From: an uncultured Clostridia bacterium
Lineage (GTDB): Bacteria > Bacillota > Clostridia > Christensenellales > Aristaeellaceae
DNA length: 56,990 nucleotides
Assembly (NCBI GenBank): GCA_947166385.1
Contig: CAMVEB010000025.1
Span: 1-56,990 of the forward strand
Direction of reading: 5' to 3'
The notes under the pieces were generated by a model. It made no database searches. It was not told the origin of the DNA and was given only the letters and a program-made list of their open reading frames with translations. A program made the translations under genes and the position numbers. The stretch's first letter is position 1. Every line of letters starts with the position of its first letter. Shown here piece by piece: positions 42,053-50,022 of this stretch.

Positions 42053-42301
42053 ATGACGATGGTACAGGAAGCGGCAAGCATCATGGAAAAGCTGCCGAGA
42101 AGAAACCAGCAGATCGTGTTGGATCTTTTGAGAGTGATGGATAGTCAGTCGACGTTTGATAAAACAGCAGGAAAGATACCGGATGAAAAAATGCGAACCG
42201 CGGCGTTGGAACTGGCAGGTCTTTGGAAGAATCATGAAAATGAATTGTCGGTAGATGAAACAGTTCGGGAGATGAGGAAGGGACGCCGCTTTGATTATTG
42301 A
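42053..42301 (+). CDS. Antitoxin-like protein of a broken VapBC-type pair
   Basis: An 82-aa helical protein (MVQEAASIMEKLPRRNQQIV, then LDLLRVMDSQS; the end is SVDETVREMRKGRRF). Small proteins of this shape, ending in a R-x-x-R-x-F segment, often precede PIN-domain toxins as antitoxins. GAGGTGAT lies 6 bases upstream of the ATG. Its stop overlaps a 10-codon frame that reads like the start of a PIN toxin but ends at once. The antitoxin therefore appears orphaned. No DNA-binding fold is obvious, and the assignment depends mostly on the overlap. Confidence 0.55.
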   Translation: MTMVQEAASIMEKLPRRNQQIVLDLLRVMDSQSTFDKTAGKIPDEKMRTAALELAGLWKNHENELSVDETVREMRKGRRFDY

Positions 42302-42323
42302 TACTGATGTTATGATGAAATAG
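42291..42323 (+). pseudogene. PIN toxin (VapC-like) start, truncated
   Basis: A TTG-initiated 10-codon frame reads (M)IIDTDVMMK and then stops. Its opening matches the first strand of PIN-domain toxins, where I-x-D-T-D supplies the first catalytic aspartate. It overlaps the antitoxin-like gene by 11 bases, the usual arrangement. The remaining ~110 residues are absent; the phage promoter and DUF2213 gene begin directly after. Confidence 0.5.
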
Positions 42324-42343
42324 ATTTTTTTATCAAAAAACAC

Positions 42344-42372
42344 TTGATTGCAGTCGCGGTCTGTGATATCAT
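42344..42372 (+). promoter_or_regulatory. Promoter of the phage head gene block
   Basis: TTGATT (42344-42349), a 17-base spacer and TATCAT (42367-42372) precede an attenuator-like hairpin and the DUF2213 gene. It would restart phage late transcription after the accessory block. Confidence 0.65.
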
Positions 42373-42388
42373 GAACATGTCAGATTGG

Positions 42389-42414
42389 CTCCTGGTGAAA
42401 ACCGGGAGTTTTTT
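42389..42414 (+). terminator. Attenuator-like hairpin before DUF2213 gene
   Basis: CTCCTGGT and ACCGGGAG enclose a GAAA loop, followed by TTTTTT (42409-42414). Like the element at 518-549, it lies between promoter and first gene, and both are followed by CATG after the T-run. Confidence 0.65.
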
Positions 42415-42438
42415 CATGTCTGTTTTTGAGGTGAATAC

Positions 42439-43878
42439 ATGCAGTACTTTGGCACCAGGCTCTCTGAGAACATTTCCGTCAGGGAGCCCGAAGGTTATCT
42501 GCTGTGCCTGAATGTTCCCGTGGCCAGGACAGGCACGCAGGATTACCTTCCGGAGGAGCTAGAATTGCCGACGACCGCTGGCGCCGGCCTGATTTCCGTG
42601 CTTCGTCCGGAGGAAGAAGTCTTCGCGCCGGAAACGCTCGCGTCGTTTGAGGGCATGCCCGTGACGAATGATCATCCGGCAGAAGGGGTGGATATTGAGA
42701 ATATCCGCCGGCTGGGCATGGGTCATGCCCATCATATCCGCCGGGGAACCGGCGCGGAATCGGATCTCGTCCTGGCGGATCTGATCATCCAGGACAAACG
42801 GCTGATCGATGACATCATGAATCATGGGAAGCGGGAGATTTCCTGCGGATACACCTATGAGCTCTGTGAAGAGAACGGCCGGTATGTACAGAGGAAGATT
42901 CGCGGGAATCATGTCGCCGTCGTCGACGCCGGCCGGGCAGGTCCCCGCGTTTCGATTAAAGATGAGCAGGCGTCCAAATCTTCGATTTGGGAAACGCCTG
43001 CCATGCTACAGAAGCCTGTTACTGCCAGGCGCGAAACGCGCCGGCAGAACAGTTGCGACGATCGCAACCATGAATCAACTGAAAGGAGAACATCAACCAT
43101 GAAGAAGTCCCTGACAAAACTGTTGGCCCGTATGGCGAAGGACGGCGACGTGGAAACGGTCGCGGAGATCATTGAGGAAATGATCGGGGAGGAAGAGGTC
43201 CCTGCGGAAACGGCTGCAGCCGCCGCGGCCGCTGCTGCCGTCGCTGCAGAAGCTGCCGCCGGGCCCGCCGCGAAACCCGCCGCGGAACCCGCCGGTGATC
43301 CCGCTGTGGTCGTGGAAACCGAACAGGGGAATATCGTCGCCGTGGATGAGGAATCCCTGGCCGGACTTTACGAGCGTCTGGATCAGATCATCGGGCTGCT
43401 GACGCGCCCCGCGCCTGCCGCCGATGAGGAACCGGAAGAGCTTCCCGAGGAAATCGCCGAAGTCGTCGAGGAGGCGCTGGAGGCGATCGAGACGGAGGAG
43501 GGAACCGTAATCACCCCCGAGGCGGCGGAGGAAGTCGCTGAAATCGTCGGGGAGATCCTGGACCCGGAGGTTTCCGTCACGCTGGAAGGTGCGGAGGAAA
43601 CCGGCGATGAATGCGACGATCCGGAGAATCAGGACTGTGACGGCCGGGACACCCGCCGTGATCTCCTGATGGCGGTCCGTCCTTCCCTGCGGAAGATGAA
43701 CCGCGCGGATCGGAAAGAGACCTGCGCGGATCTCGCCGTCCGCATGTACAGGACGAAGAAAGCGAAGGACCGCGGGGCCTATCTCGCCATGGCCGCCAAA
43801 AAGCGGCCCCGCGCGAAGAGCTCCACCGATCTGGGCAAGAAGATTATGGCGGCCCGCAATATCAACATGAAGAAGTGA
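42439..43878 (+). CDS. DUF2213 prohead protease/scaffold-type protein
   Basis: A 479-aa capsid assembly protein. Residues 1-180 form the DUF2213 domain (FEGMPVTNDHPAEGVDIENI, then GHAHHIRRG, KREISCGYTYEL and RGNHVAVVDAGRAGPRVSI), a group thought to act as prohead protease. The middle and C-terminal part is scaffold-like: an Ala/Glu-rich low-complexity stretch (about 255-290), long acidic helices and a basic end. The combination of protease and scaffold in one chain is usual for this position, before the decoration and capsid genes. GAGGTG precedes the ATG. In related phages it follows the portal region directly, so it marks where the structural module resumes. Confidence 0.82.
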   Translation: MQYFGTRLSENISVREPEGYLLCLNVPVARTGTQDYLPEELELPTTAGAGLISVLRPEEEVFAPETLASFEGMPVTNDHPAEGVDIENIRRLGMGHAHHIRRGTGAESDLVLADLIIQDKRLIDDIMNHGKREISCGYTYELCEENGRYVQRKIRGNHVAVVDAGRAGPRVSIKDEQASKSSIWETPAMLQKPVTARRETRRQNSCDDRNHESTERRTSTMKKSLTKLLARMAKDGDVETVAEIIEEMIGEEEVPAETAAAAAAAAAVAAEAAAGPAAKPAAEPAGDPAVVVETEQGNIVAVDEESLAGLYERLDQIIGLLTRPAPAADEEPEELPEEIAEVVEEALEAIETEEGTVITPEAAEEVAEIVGEILDPEVSVTLEGAEETGDECDDPENQDCDGRDTRRDLLMAVRPSLRKMNRADRKETCADLAVRMYRTKKAKDRGAYLAMAAKKRPRAKSSTDLGKKIMAARNINMKK

Positions 43879-43893
43879 GAGGAGGAAACCAGC

Positions 43894-44379
43894 ATGGGCA
43901 AAGTACTGAAAACTTTCACCAACGGCTTCCCCGGCGCGGTTTCCCGCGCGGTGGATGAAGTCGTGCTTTCTCTGCGCAACGGCTCCGGCGGCAATATCGC
44001 CTTCGGCCAGCCGGTGTTCCTGAAGACGGACGGCTCCAATTCCGTCACCGTCTTCGATTCCGGTATGTCCGATGCAACCCGCTTTGTCGGCTTCGCTGTC
44101 CGTCCCGGCGATAAGACTCCGGATGAATACGGTTCTTCCACCGCTGCGTGGAAGTCCAACGAGCCGGTGGATATCCTGGTCCGCGGCAGCGTCATCGTTC
44201 AGATCGAGACCGCCGCGACTCCCGGCCAGCAGGTCTATATCCGCGTGTCGGACGGTAAGCTGACGACTTCCGCCGGTTCCAGCGGCTCGACGATCGCCCT
44301 GCCGCATGTGAACGCTCGCACCGCGCGGGACAGCGCCGGCCGCTGCGAGATCACCGTCAAAGAACGGAATCTGTTGTAA
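43894..44379 (+). CDS. DUF2190-like capsid decoration protein
   Basis: A 161-aa beta-rich protein located between the protease/scaffold and major capsid genes. Features include FGQPVFLKTDGSNSVTVFDS, then FVGFAVRPGDKTPDEYG and PVDILVRGSVIVQIETAATP with QQVYIRVSDG, typical of the DUF2190/structural cement group that stabilises expanded capsids. GAGAGGAGG lies 9 bases upstream. The gene is followed after 14 bases by the capsid gene. There is no signal or cysteine. The exact role, trimeric cement or internal protein, is inferred from position. Confidence 0.8.
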   Translation: MGKVLKTFTNGFPGAVSRAVDEVVLSLRNGSGGNIAFGQPVFLKTDGSNSVTVFDSGMSDATRFVGFAVRPGDKTPDEYGSSTAAWKSNEPVDILVRGSVIVQIETAATPGQQVYIRVSDGKLTTSAGSSGSTIALPHVNARTARDSAGRCEITVKERNLL

Positions 44380-44393
44380 GGAGGAAAAGGTAC

Positions 44394-45356
44394 ATGATCA
44401 AGACTCCCAGCATTCGCCGCCTGGCGGCCAATGACTCTTATACCTTCCTGATGAAGGAACTGGAGAAGATCGACGAGGCCATTCTGGAGCCGCTGACCGG
44501 TACGGACTGGCCCCGGGATATGCCCGTGATCACCGGCGGCGGCCTTCTGGAAACCATCTCCAGCATCGATGTGACCTATGCGTCTTCCGGCATGGAGGAT
44601 GACAATCTGTTCTTCGATCAGGCGAATGATATTCCTGTGGTCCAGGCGGATATGTCCAAGTCCGTGGCCCGGTGCTTCACTTACGCGGAGTACATGAGTT
44701 TCAGCATCACCGAGAAGGAGAAGATGCTCGGTATCGGCCGTGATCCGGAAACCTTCCTGAACAAGGGCATCCGCCTGCACTGCGACAAGACGATCGACAA
44801 AAGCGTCTATGTCGGCTTCAAGAAGCTTTCTTCCTGCGGCCTGTGCAACAACCCGGCGATTTCCCGCTCTTCCGCGGTCCCGAACGCCGGCGGCACGTCG
44901 ACCCGCTGGTCCCAGAAGACCGCGGATGAGATTCTGACGGATATCAACTATGCCATCTCCGCGGTCTGGCGGGATAACGACTGCGCCTCCGACGGTCTGC
45001 CGAATCATATTCTGGTGCCCGTCGAGCAGTTCGGCCTCCTGGCGACCCGGAAGGTCTCGGATGATTCCGAACGGTCCATCCTGACTTATGTGGAGCAGAA
45101 CAACATCGCGGCGAAGCAGGGCATGGAGCTGGTCATCTCTCCCTGCAAGTGGTGCGCTGGCATCGGTTCTGACAGCTCCGATCGCATGGTGGTTTATCGC
45201 AATGCTATCGACCGGATCTGCTTCAACCTGACCCAGCCGCTTCGCCGGATGGAAACGGAGTATGCGGAGATGCGGATCAAGATCCCCTACATCGCCCAGT
45301 TCTCCGAAGTCCGCTTCCTGTATCCGAGTACCGTAAGGTACATGGACGCGATCTGA
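44394..45356 (+). CDS. Major capsid protein (DUF2184)
   Basis: A 320-aa HK97-fold major capsid protein of the DUF2184 family. The N terminus (IRRLAANDSYTFLMKELEKI) is the N-arm; PVVQADMSKSVARCFTYAEY and the P-loop-like region follow. ILVPVEQFGLLATRKVS and RMVVYRNAIDRICFNLTQPL lie in the conserved second half, ending KIPYIAQFSEVRFLYPSTVR. Length is normal. TAAGGAGG lies 9-10 bases upstream. The transcript is followed by three tandem structured repeats with T-runs (45358-45660), which could reduce read-through and so set a high capsid to tail ratio. Confidence 0.9.
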   Translation: MIKTPSIRRLAANDSYTFLMKELEKIDEAILEPLTGTDWPRDMPVITGGGLLETISSIDVTYASSGMEDDNLFFDQANDIPVVQADMSKSVARCFTYAEYMSFSITEKEKMLGIGRDPETFLNKGIRLHCDKTIDKSVYVGFKKLSSCGLCNNPAISRSSAVPNAGGTSTRWSQKTADEILTDINYAISAVWRDNDCASDGLPNHILVPVEQFGLLATRKVSDDSERSILTYVEQNNIAAKQGMELVISPCKWCAGIGSDSSDRMVVYRNAIDRICFNLTQPLRRMETEYAEMRIKIPYIAQFSEVRFLYPSTVRYMDAI

Positions 45357-45357
45357 C

Positions 45358-45660
45358 ACCGAAGGGGTTTAAGGGGCACTTATACAGCCGCTGCCAGTGG
45401 CAGATGAAGGCGGTTTAAGCGTTGAATATCGGAAAGCCCCCTTATCTTCTTTTTTGAATGACCGAAGGAGGTTCGGAGGGCGCTTATACCGCCGCTGCCA
45501 GTGGCAGATGAAGGCAGTTTAAGCGTTGAATATCGGAAAGCCCCCTTATTCTTTATTTTTTTAATAACCGAAGGTGGTCCGGAGGGCGCTTATACCGCCG
45601 CTGCCAGTGGCAGATGAAGGCGGGATAAGCGTTGAATAACGGAAAGCCCTCCGGTTTTTA
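45358..45660 (+). repeat. Three tandem ~100-bp structured repeats
   Basis: Copies begin at 45358, 45461 and 45567 (periods 103 and 106). Each contains the invariant hairpin CTGCCAGTGGCAG, a surrounding stem (CGCTTAT with ATAAGCG in the third copy), GTTGAATA and an outer stem ending AAAGCCCCCTT or AAAGCCCTCCGG, followed by a T-run. Differences between copies tend to keep the stems. They look like three stacked terminators or copies of a small structured RNA. No protein is encoded. Confidence 0.85.
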
Positions 45661-45691
45661 CCTACTTTTTTGAAAAAAGGAGGAAACAACC

Positions 45692-46009
45692 ATGTTGATT
45701 ATCAGTCACGTTTGTGTGGATTTCCATGATGAGCAGAACAATCTCCTGTTCCGTGTGAAGGCACAGGATCTCCTGAAGCCCCTGGAAGCCCCCGAATCGA
45801 TCATGAAGGATCCGATCTTCCGCATGCTGGTGAAGGAAGGCACCCTCAGCGCTGTGGAATCCAAGACGGATCGGAAGCTCGCCGAAAACAATCCGGAAAA
45901 GCTCCTGGAGAATCAGGATATCTCCGCGGATAATGAAGAAAAGAAGGAAACAAAACCTGCCGCAAAACCCCGGACTTCCGGCAAGACGGAAGCAAAACCG
46001 GAGGCCTGA
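45692..46009 (+). CDS. Small phage head-tail region protein, 105 aa
   Basis: A 105-aa protein with a short ordered N-terminal half (MLIISHVCVDFHDEQNNLLF, RVKAQDLLKPLEAPESIMKD) and a disordered, Lys/Glu/Ala/Pro-rich tail. AAAAGGAGG precedes the ATG. I do not recognise a named family, but a short gene of this kind often lies between the capsid and the DUF4054 gene in this phage group. The N-terminal half could bind the capsid. Function is unknown. Confidence 0.7.
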   Translation: MLIISHVCVDFHDEQNNLLFRVKAQDLLKPLEAPESIMKDPIFRMLVKEGTLSAVESKTDRKLAENNPEKLLENQDISADNEEKKETKPAAKPRTSGKTEAKPEA

Positions 46010-46173
46010 TCTTCAGTGCGATCGCCGTTACAAAAGCCGTTTCGCGCCTTTGTTTATCACGTTTGCCACAGCCTTCATCCGCCACTGGCGGCGGCTGTGT
46101 AAACGCTGTAGCATAGGGCTCGCCGGACCTTTTTCACTTCGACTGCGTCTTGCAAAAAAGGAGGCTCGGCCGC

Positions 46174-46578
46174 ATGCTCACCCGCGCCGATTTCCTGGCA
46201 TTCTATCCCCAGTTCGCTTCTTTCTCCCCGGGACTTGTCCTGGATGAAACCCTCATCCAGGCCAATGCCCGCTTTTCTGATTTCGGCGAGGATACCGCCG
46301 AAGCCCGCCGCCTTTTCACCGCCCATAAGCTGACCCTGTACGCGATGTCCTATCTGCCTTCCGATCCGCCGCCCTCCATGGAGGCGATCGCCGCTGCCGG
46401 CAAGGGCAGCACCAACAAGATTGCCTCCAAGAAGGTTGGCGAAGTCCAGATCACCTACGCAACGTCGACAGCTCTCTCTTCCGGCAGTTCCTCATTTCAG
46501 GATCTGACCCAGACAAGCTACGGCCTCCAGCTTCTCTCTCTCCTGAAGCTGCATGGCTATTCGAGGTATATCCCATGA
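46174..46578 (+). CDS. Head-tail adaptor (DUF4054)
   Basis: A 134-aa protein. MLTRADFLAFYPQFASFSPG, then LDETLIQANARF and TAHKLTLYAMSYL match DUF4054, a head completion/adaptor group that sits beneath the portal. The C terminus has TSYGLQLLSLLKLHGYSRYI, the usual end. The start at 46174 follows AAAAAGGAGG; a longer frame from 46150 has no such site. Gene order (capsid, small protein, DUF4054, gp10-like) is standard. Confidence 0.8.
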   Translation: MLTRADFLAFYPQFASFSPGLVLDETLIQANARFSDFGEDTAEARRLFTAHKLTLYAMSYLPSDPPPSMEAIAAAGKGSTNKIASKKVGEVQITYATSTALSSGSSSFQDLTQTSYGLQLLSLLKLHGYSRYIP

Positions 46579-46624
46579 TCCCTCTGCTCTCTCTTTGATT
46601 TTCCTGTACTTTCTCTCTTCTATT

Positions 46625-46747
46625 ATGCGCAATATGAATATAGCGATATGCTATGGCACCACCCAGGGCGATGAATGGATGCAGGCTGTTCAGGATGCTC
46701 AGGACGCCATGATAAAAGAGTTTGAGACAAACATTGAGGGCCTGTAA
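46625..46747 (+). CDS. Possible small ORF, 40 aa
   Basis: A 40-codon frame (MRNMNIAICYGTTQGDEWMQ, then AVQDAQDAMIKEFETNIEGL) occupies the gap after the DUF4054 gene. It has no clear ribosome site. It may be the end of a lost gene. The rest of the gap to 46902 is the structured leader. Confidence 0.25.
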   Translation: MRNMNIAICYGTTQGDEWMQAVQDAQDAMIKEFETNIEGL

Positions 46748-46784
46748 GAACGGATGTCCTAGGAGGCGCTTGCGCGGGAGAGGG

Positions 46785-46893
46785 GGTCTGGGGGCGTTAG
46801 CCCCCAGGGCTAACTAAGATTTCCCCGTCCCCGCTCTAAAAAAGTAACAATACAGTAAACAATCTGAGCGGGGAAGGGGTGCAGGGGAAGAGG
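46785..46893 (+). promoter_or_regulatory. Structured leader, copy 1
   Basis: First of three similar ~110-base elements ending 9-12 bases before a phage gene. It has a hairpin CTGGGGGCGTTAGCCCCCAG, the linker CTAACTAAGAT, then CCCCGTCCCCGCTC pairing with GAGCGGGGAAGGGG across a ~30-base loop, and a final GGGGAAGAGG that supplies the ribosome site for the gene at 46903. Confidence 0.8.
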
Positions 46894-46902
46894 CCTCGGA
46901 AT

Positions 46903-47397
46903 ATGATTGTTACCATTAATGATCCTGATTTTGAAAAGATTGTTCAATCTCTGAAGAATCTTTCTCAAAAGCAGATCAAAGTCGGATTGCCGTCCACCGC
47001 GGGCGGCAATCTTTCTTTCATCCTGGGCATCCAGGAGCACGGCTCCCCGGTCAACCGTATTCCGCCCCGCCCGGTCGTCAAGCCGGCCCTCTCTTCTCCA
47101 CAGGTCCGCACCGCCATGTCAGAAGCCCTTCTGACTGCGATCTCCGCCGCCTGGGAAGGCGACACCGCCGCTGCCAACGCCGCCCTGGAGTCCGCCGGCC
47201 AGGCCGGAGCTGACGGCATCCGCGCCTACATCGACGCCGGCGGCTTTGCCCCGAACGCTCCGATCACCGTCTCCGGCGGCTGGATGCGCAGCCGCGTTTC
47301 CGGCAAGCCGTTCCATGTGGCCGGCAAAGGCGCCAATAAACCGCTGGTGAACACCGGGGCGCTCTATAACGCGTTTGGATACGAGGTATCGGAATGA
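46903..47397 (+). CDS. Head completion/virion morphogenesis-type protein
   Basis: A 164-aa protein. The pattern IVQSLKNLSQKQIKVGLPST, then GIQEHGSPVNRIPPRPVVKP followed by long helices and GWMRSRVSGKPFHVAGKGAN and PLVNTGALYNAFGYEV, matches the gp10-like/virion morphogenesis proteins that join tail to head. The R-I-P-P-R-P segment and the closing L-v-n-T-G-x-L are the strongest signatures. The start at 46903 lies 10 bases after the GGGGAAGAGG of the structured leader. The stop overlaps the next start. Confidence 0.8.
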   Translation: MIVTINDPDFEKIVQSLKNLSQKQIKVGLPSTAGGNLSFILGIQEHGSPVNRIPPRPVVKPALSSPQVRTAMSEALLTAISAAWEGDTAAANAALESAGQAGADGIRAYIDAGGFAPNAPITVSGGWMRSRVSGKPFHVAGKGANKPLVNTGALYNAFGYEVSE

Positions 47398-47759
47398 TTT
47401 CAGTCAGGGATGTGATTCAGGACGCGAATCTTGGATTCACGTCATTTACCGTCCGCAGGACGACTTACCACCGGAGGAACGGCCAGACAGAACCGACGGA
47501 GCGGGATCTTTCCGCCGGTGGGATCATCCATCCCGGCCCGGCGGATCAGATTCAGCTGCTGCCGGAGGAGGAAAGATCGGAAACATACATCGAGATCTTC
47601 ACTTCCTTTACCCTCACGACAGGGGAGAACTTCGGCGCTTCGGTCTATACGGCCCCCGACCGGATTCTCTGGCAGAATGATGTTTATCGCGTCATCCGGG
47701 TCAGAAGCTGGCAGCAGGCCGGATATTCCCAGGCGCTGGCGGTGATGCTGCATGAATAG
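47394..47759 (+). CDS. Phage head-tail joining protein, 121 aa
   Basis: A 121-aa beta-rich protein (TVRRTTYHRRNGQTEPTERD, GIIHPGPADQIQLLPEEERS, then EIFTSFTLTTGENFGASVYT). The closing WQNDVYRVIRVRSWQQAGY is typical of head closure or tail completion proteins in this position. It overlaps both neighbours (by 4 bases upstream and 8 downstream), implying tight coupling. I place it by context rather than by a named family. Confidence 0.7.
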   Translation: MISVRDVIQDANLGFTSFTVRRTTYHRRNGQTEPTERDLSAGGIIHPGPADQIQLLPEEERSETYIEIFTSFTLTTGENFGASVYTAPDRILWQNDVYRVIRVRSWQQAGYSQALAVMLHE

Positions 47760-48276
47760 GGTCATATATGAGGCCCTTTGTGCCTGTTTTGCTCTCGATC
47801 CTGGATCTGAGGAAGCTTCTGTTCTGATCCGCGAAGCCTACCAGGACCCGGAAAACACGCCCCGCCCGCCCCGGGAAACGAATATCATCTATTATTCCGT
47901 CTCCCCGGATACCGTCTCGGAGGAGATCCCGTCCTCCTGGGAGCGGGTAGGGCGGAAATGGGTGGTTCATCGATTTTCCCCCTGGAATCTGCTGGTGGTC
48001 TGTTATGGCAGGGACGCTCTCGCGAACGCGAACAAAATCCGTTCCTTTCTCTTCCTGGACGGCCAGAGCTTCCCCCGGTCTATTCTCCGTCAGGCCGGCA
48101 TCTATCCGATTCCCGATCCGAAAATCCCGCTGGAGCTCCATGAACCGGAGGGTTCCCTCTGGCGGAACCGGGCGGATCTGACGATCCCCCTGCGCGTCGC
48201 GGAGGATCTGACCCACCCAACCAACTTGAACAGTGTGACCGTTGCACCGAACGTTATCATCCATTATTCGAGGTGA
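47752..48276 (+). CDS. Phage neck terminator-like protein
   Basis: A 174-aa protein resembling the LIC_12616/gp12-like neck proteins found before DUF3383 sheath genes. Recognisable parts are IYYSVSPDTVSEEIPSSWER, then VVHRFSPWNLLVVCYGRDAL and a proline-rich RQAGIYPIPDPKIPLELHE, ending ADLTIPLRVAEDLTHPTNLN. This group closes the tail end of the neck. The next gene starts 5 bases downstream. There is no signal or membrane segment. Confidence 0.72.
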   Translation: MNRVIYEALCACFALDPGSEEASVLIREAYQDPENTPRPPRETNIIYYSVSPDTVSEEIPSSWERVGRKWVVHRFSPWNLLVVCYGRDALANANKIRSFLFLDGQSFPRSILRQAGIYPIPDPKIPLELHEPEGSLWRNRADLTIPLRVAEDLTHPTNLNSVTVAPNVIIHYSR

Positions 48277-48280
48277 TTTT

Positions 48281-49396
48281 GTGTTATCCATCTCCACGAT
48301 TGCCCAGGTCATCGTCAACGCCCAGCGCTCCGCCGCCGCCCCGACGCCCTTCGATACCGGCCTCCTCCTCGTCAAGGACACCAACTACCTGGCCGCGAAG
48401 CGCCTCCGCAGCTATACCTCCTCCGCCGAGGCCGCCGCCGGCCTGATCGCCGACGGCTTCGCCGATACCACCCAGGCCTACAAGGCTGCCCAGAAATACT
48501 TCGCCGCCTCCCCGGCGCCCGCGAAGCTCCTGGTCTCCTGCTATCCCTCCTCCGAGACGCCGACCCAGGCCCTGGACCACATCCTGGATATCACCGCCTC
48601 CTTCTACGGCATCGCCTGCGCCGACACGATCTCCGACGCGGATACCCTGACGCTCGTGACCCATATCGAGGGCCTCACCAAGCCCGTCATGCTGTTCATT
48701 CCCCTGACCGGCACCCCGGCGAACGTCACCGCCGCCAACTCCCTCCTGGACCGGCTGCACACCGCCGCTGCCCGCCGGGTCATCGCGACCTACGCCGCCG
48801 AGATCTCCGACGCCGCCGCCGTCATGGGCACGGCCATGGGCCTCCAGCTGGCCCACGCGTCCTCCGCCTTCTCCCTCTGCTATAAGTCGGTCGGCGGCAT
48901 CCAGCCTTCCGATCTGACCCAGTCCCAGGTGTCCGCAATCCAATCCCTGGGCGGCAATGTCTATGTCACCCGCGGCTATACCCACCTCCTCCTGGAGAAG
49001 GGTGCCACGCCCTCCGGCTACCGCTACGATGAGATCCTCTATATGGACTGCATTGCCGAGGACCTCCAGAACGCCGCCGTCGCCCTCCTGGCCGAGAACC
49101 CGGATAAGCTCCCCCAGACCGACGACGCCTCGACCCAGTTCATCGCGGCTTTCTCCTCGATCCTCGCCGGCTATACCGCCCGCGGTGTCCTCGCGACCGC
49201 CGTCTGGCGCGGCTCCGCCGTCGGCAGTCTCCGTCCCGGCGACTACCTGGAAAACGGCTACGCCCTCTGGGCTGATTCCTACGATACCCAGTCCGACGCC
49301 GACCGCGCCGCCCATAAAGCCGTCCCGATCCAGGTTGCTTTAACGCTTGCGGGCTCTGTAGAGAGCATCGTCATCTCCGTGAACGTCCGGGTGTAA
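48281..49396 (+). CDS. Contractile tail sheath protein (DUF3383)
   Basis: A 371-aa sheath subunit, which makes this a myovirus-type phage. LSISTIAQVIVNAQRSAAAP is the family start, followed by DTGLLLVKDTNYLAAKRLRS and a repeated Y-x-a-A-x-x-Y-F-a-a-S segment. The end is VALTLAGSVESIVISVNVRV. A GTG at 48281 with GAGGTGAT upstream is the best start. Codons are extremely G+C-rich in the third position. The tube gene follows after the second structured leader. Confidence 0.88.
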   Translation: MLSISTIAQVIVNAQRSAAAPTPFDTGLLLVKDTNYLAAKRLRSYTSSAEAAAGLIADGFADTTQAYKAAQKYFAASPAPAKLLVSCYPSSETPTQALDHILDITASFYGIACADTISDADTLTLVTHIEGLTKPVMLFIPLTGTPANVTAANSLLDRLHTAAARRVIATYAAEISDAAAVMGTAMGLQLAHASSAFSLCYKSVGGIQPSDLTQSQVSAIQSLGGNVYVTRGYTHLLLEKGATPSGYRYDEILYMDCIAEDLQNAAVALLAENPDKLPQTDDASTQFIAAFSSILAGYTARGVLATAVWRGSAVGSLRPGDYLENGYALWADSYDTQSDADRAAHKAVPIQVALTLAGSVESIVISVNVRV

Positions 49397-49416
49397 TCTC
49401 TCGTAGGGTTCCTGGG

Positions 49417-49536
49417 TTCCTGGTAGGGGTGTGGGGGCGAAGCCCCCACGTCTAACTAAAAATCCCCCGTCCCCGCTCTGATGAAGTCGCTTTATCGATG
49501 AACGATTTGAGCGGGGAAGGGGTGTAGGGGAAGAGG
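49417..49536 (+). promoter_or_regulatory. Structured leader, copy 2
   Basis: Second copy of the leader. It begins TTCCTGGTAGGGGT, then GTGGGGGCGAAGCCCCCAC, TCTAACTAAAAAT, CCCCGTCCCCGCTC and GAGCGGGGAAGGGG, ending AGGGGAAGAGG 12 bases before the tube gene ATG. The loop between the long arms differs from copy 1, while the arms are kept. Confidence 0.8.
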
Positions 49537-49548
49537 TAATAAACTACT

Positions 49549-49983
49549 ATGGCATACAATATTTATTCTTTAGCCGATACCCGCGCCGTTTTGTCCCATC
49601 CCGACATCGGCACCGCCAACCTTCACCAATGCGGCCGCGGCAAGATGACCATCTCCTCGGCAGGCGATCTGACCTCCCACACGACCACTGCCGACGGCTA
49701 CGTCGTCGTCAACCGCCTGAAGTCCACCAACGGCCAGATCACCATTGAGCTCCCCCAGAACTCCCTCGGCGACTGGTTCCTTCGCCGCTGGGCCAACTGG
49801 CAGAAGGGCTGCCAGAATGTCCAGCGCCTGGCCCTCGGCTCCCTCGTCGTCGAGGACAAGCCCGGCAACTTCAGCATCGTCTGCACCGGCGTCACCCTGC
49901 AGAAGATGCCCGACCGCACCTACGACAAAACCTCTGGCAATCTGACCTATACCCTTCTTGCGACGACGATCACGGAGCAATAA
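49549..49983 (+). CDS. Tail tube protein (DUF3277-like)
   Basis: A 144-aa protein directly after the sheath gene, where the tube gene lies in DUF3383 phages. MAYNIYSLADTRAVLSHPDI, then GRGKMTISSAGDLTSHTTTA and DGYVVVNRLKSTNGQITIEL with TSGNLTYTLLATTITEQ match the DUF3277/tube pattern of a small beta barrel. It starts 12 bases after the leader and is followed by a strong bidirectional hairpin. Confidence 0.82.
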   Translation: MAYNIYSLADTRAVLSHPDIGTANLHQCGRGKMTISSAGDLTSHTTTADGYVVVNRLKSTNGQITIELPQNSLGDWFLRRWANWQKGCQNVQRLALGSLVVEDKPGNFSIVCTGVTLQKMPDRTYDKTSGNLTYTLLATTITEQ

Positions 49984-49986
49984 AAA

Positions 49987-50022
49987 AGTTTGTTCCCCTT
50001 GAGTTGCAAGGGATAACAAACT
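49987..50022. terminator. Strong hairpin after the tail tube gene
   Basis: AGTTTGTTCCCCTTG and CAAGGGATAACAAACT pair with a short loop, preceded by an A-run. It follows the stop by 3 bases and may terminate the sheath-tube transcript. Confidence 0.6.

Noticed and set aside
45358..45660. Tandem repeats after the capsid gene as a CRISPR array.
   Set aside because: The units are ~100 bp with no unique spacers of uniform size, and differences fall in stems; they are structured repeats.
48284..49315. Glycine-rich minus-strand frame opposite the sheath gene.
   Set aside because: It is a shadow of the high third-position G+C of the sheath gene, with no family features.
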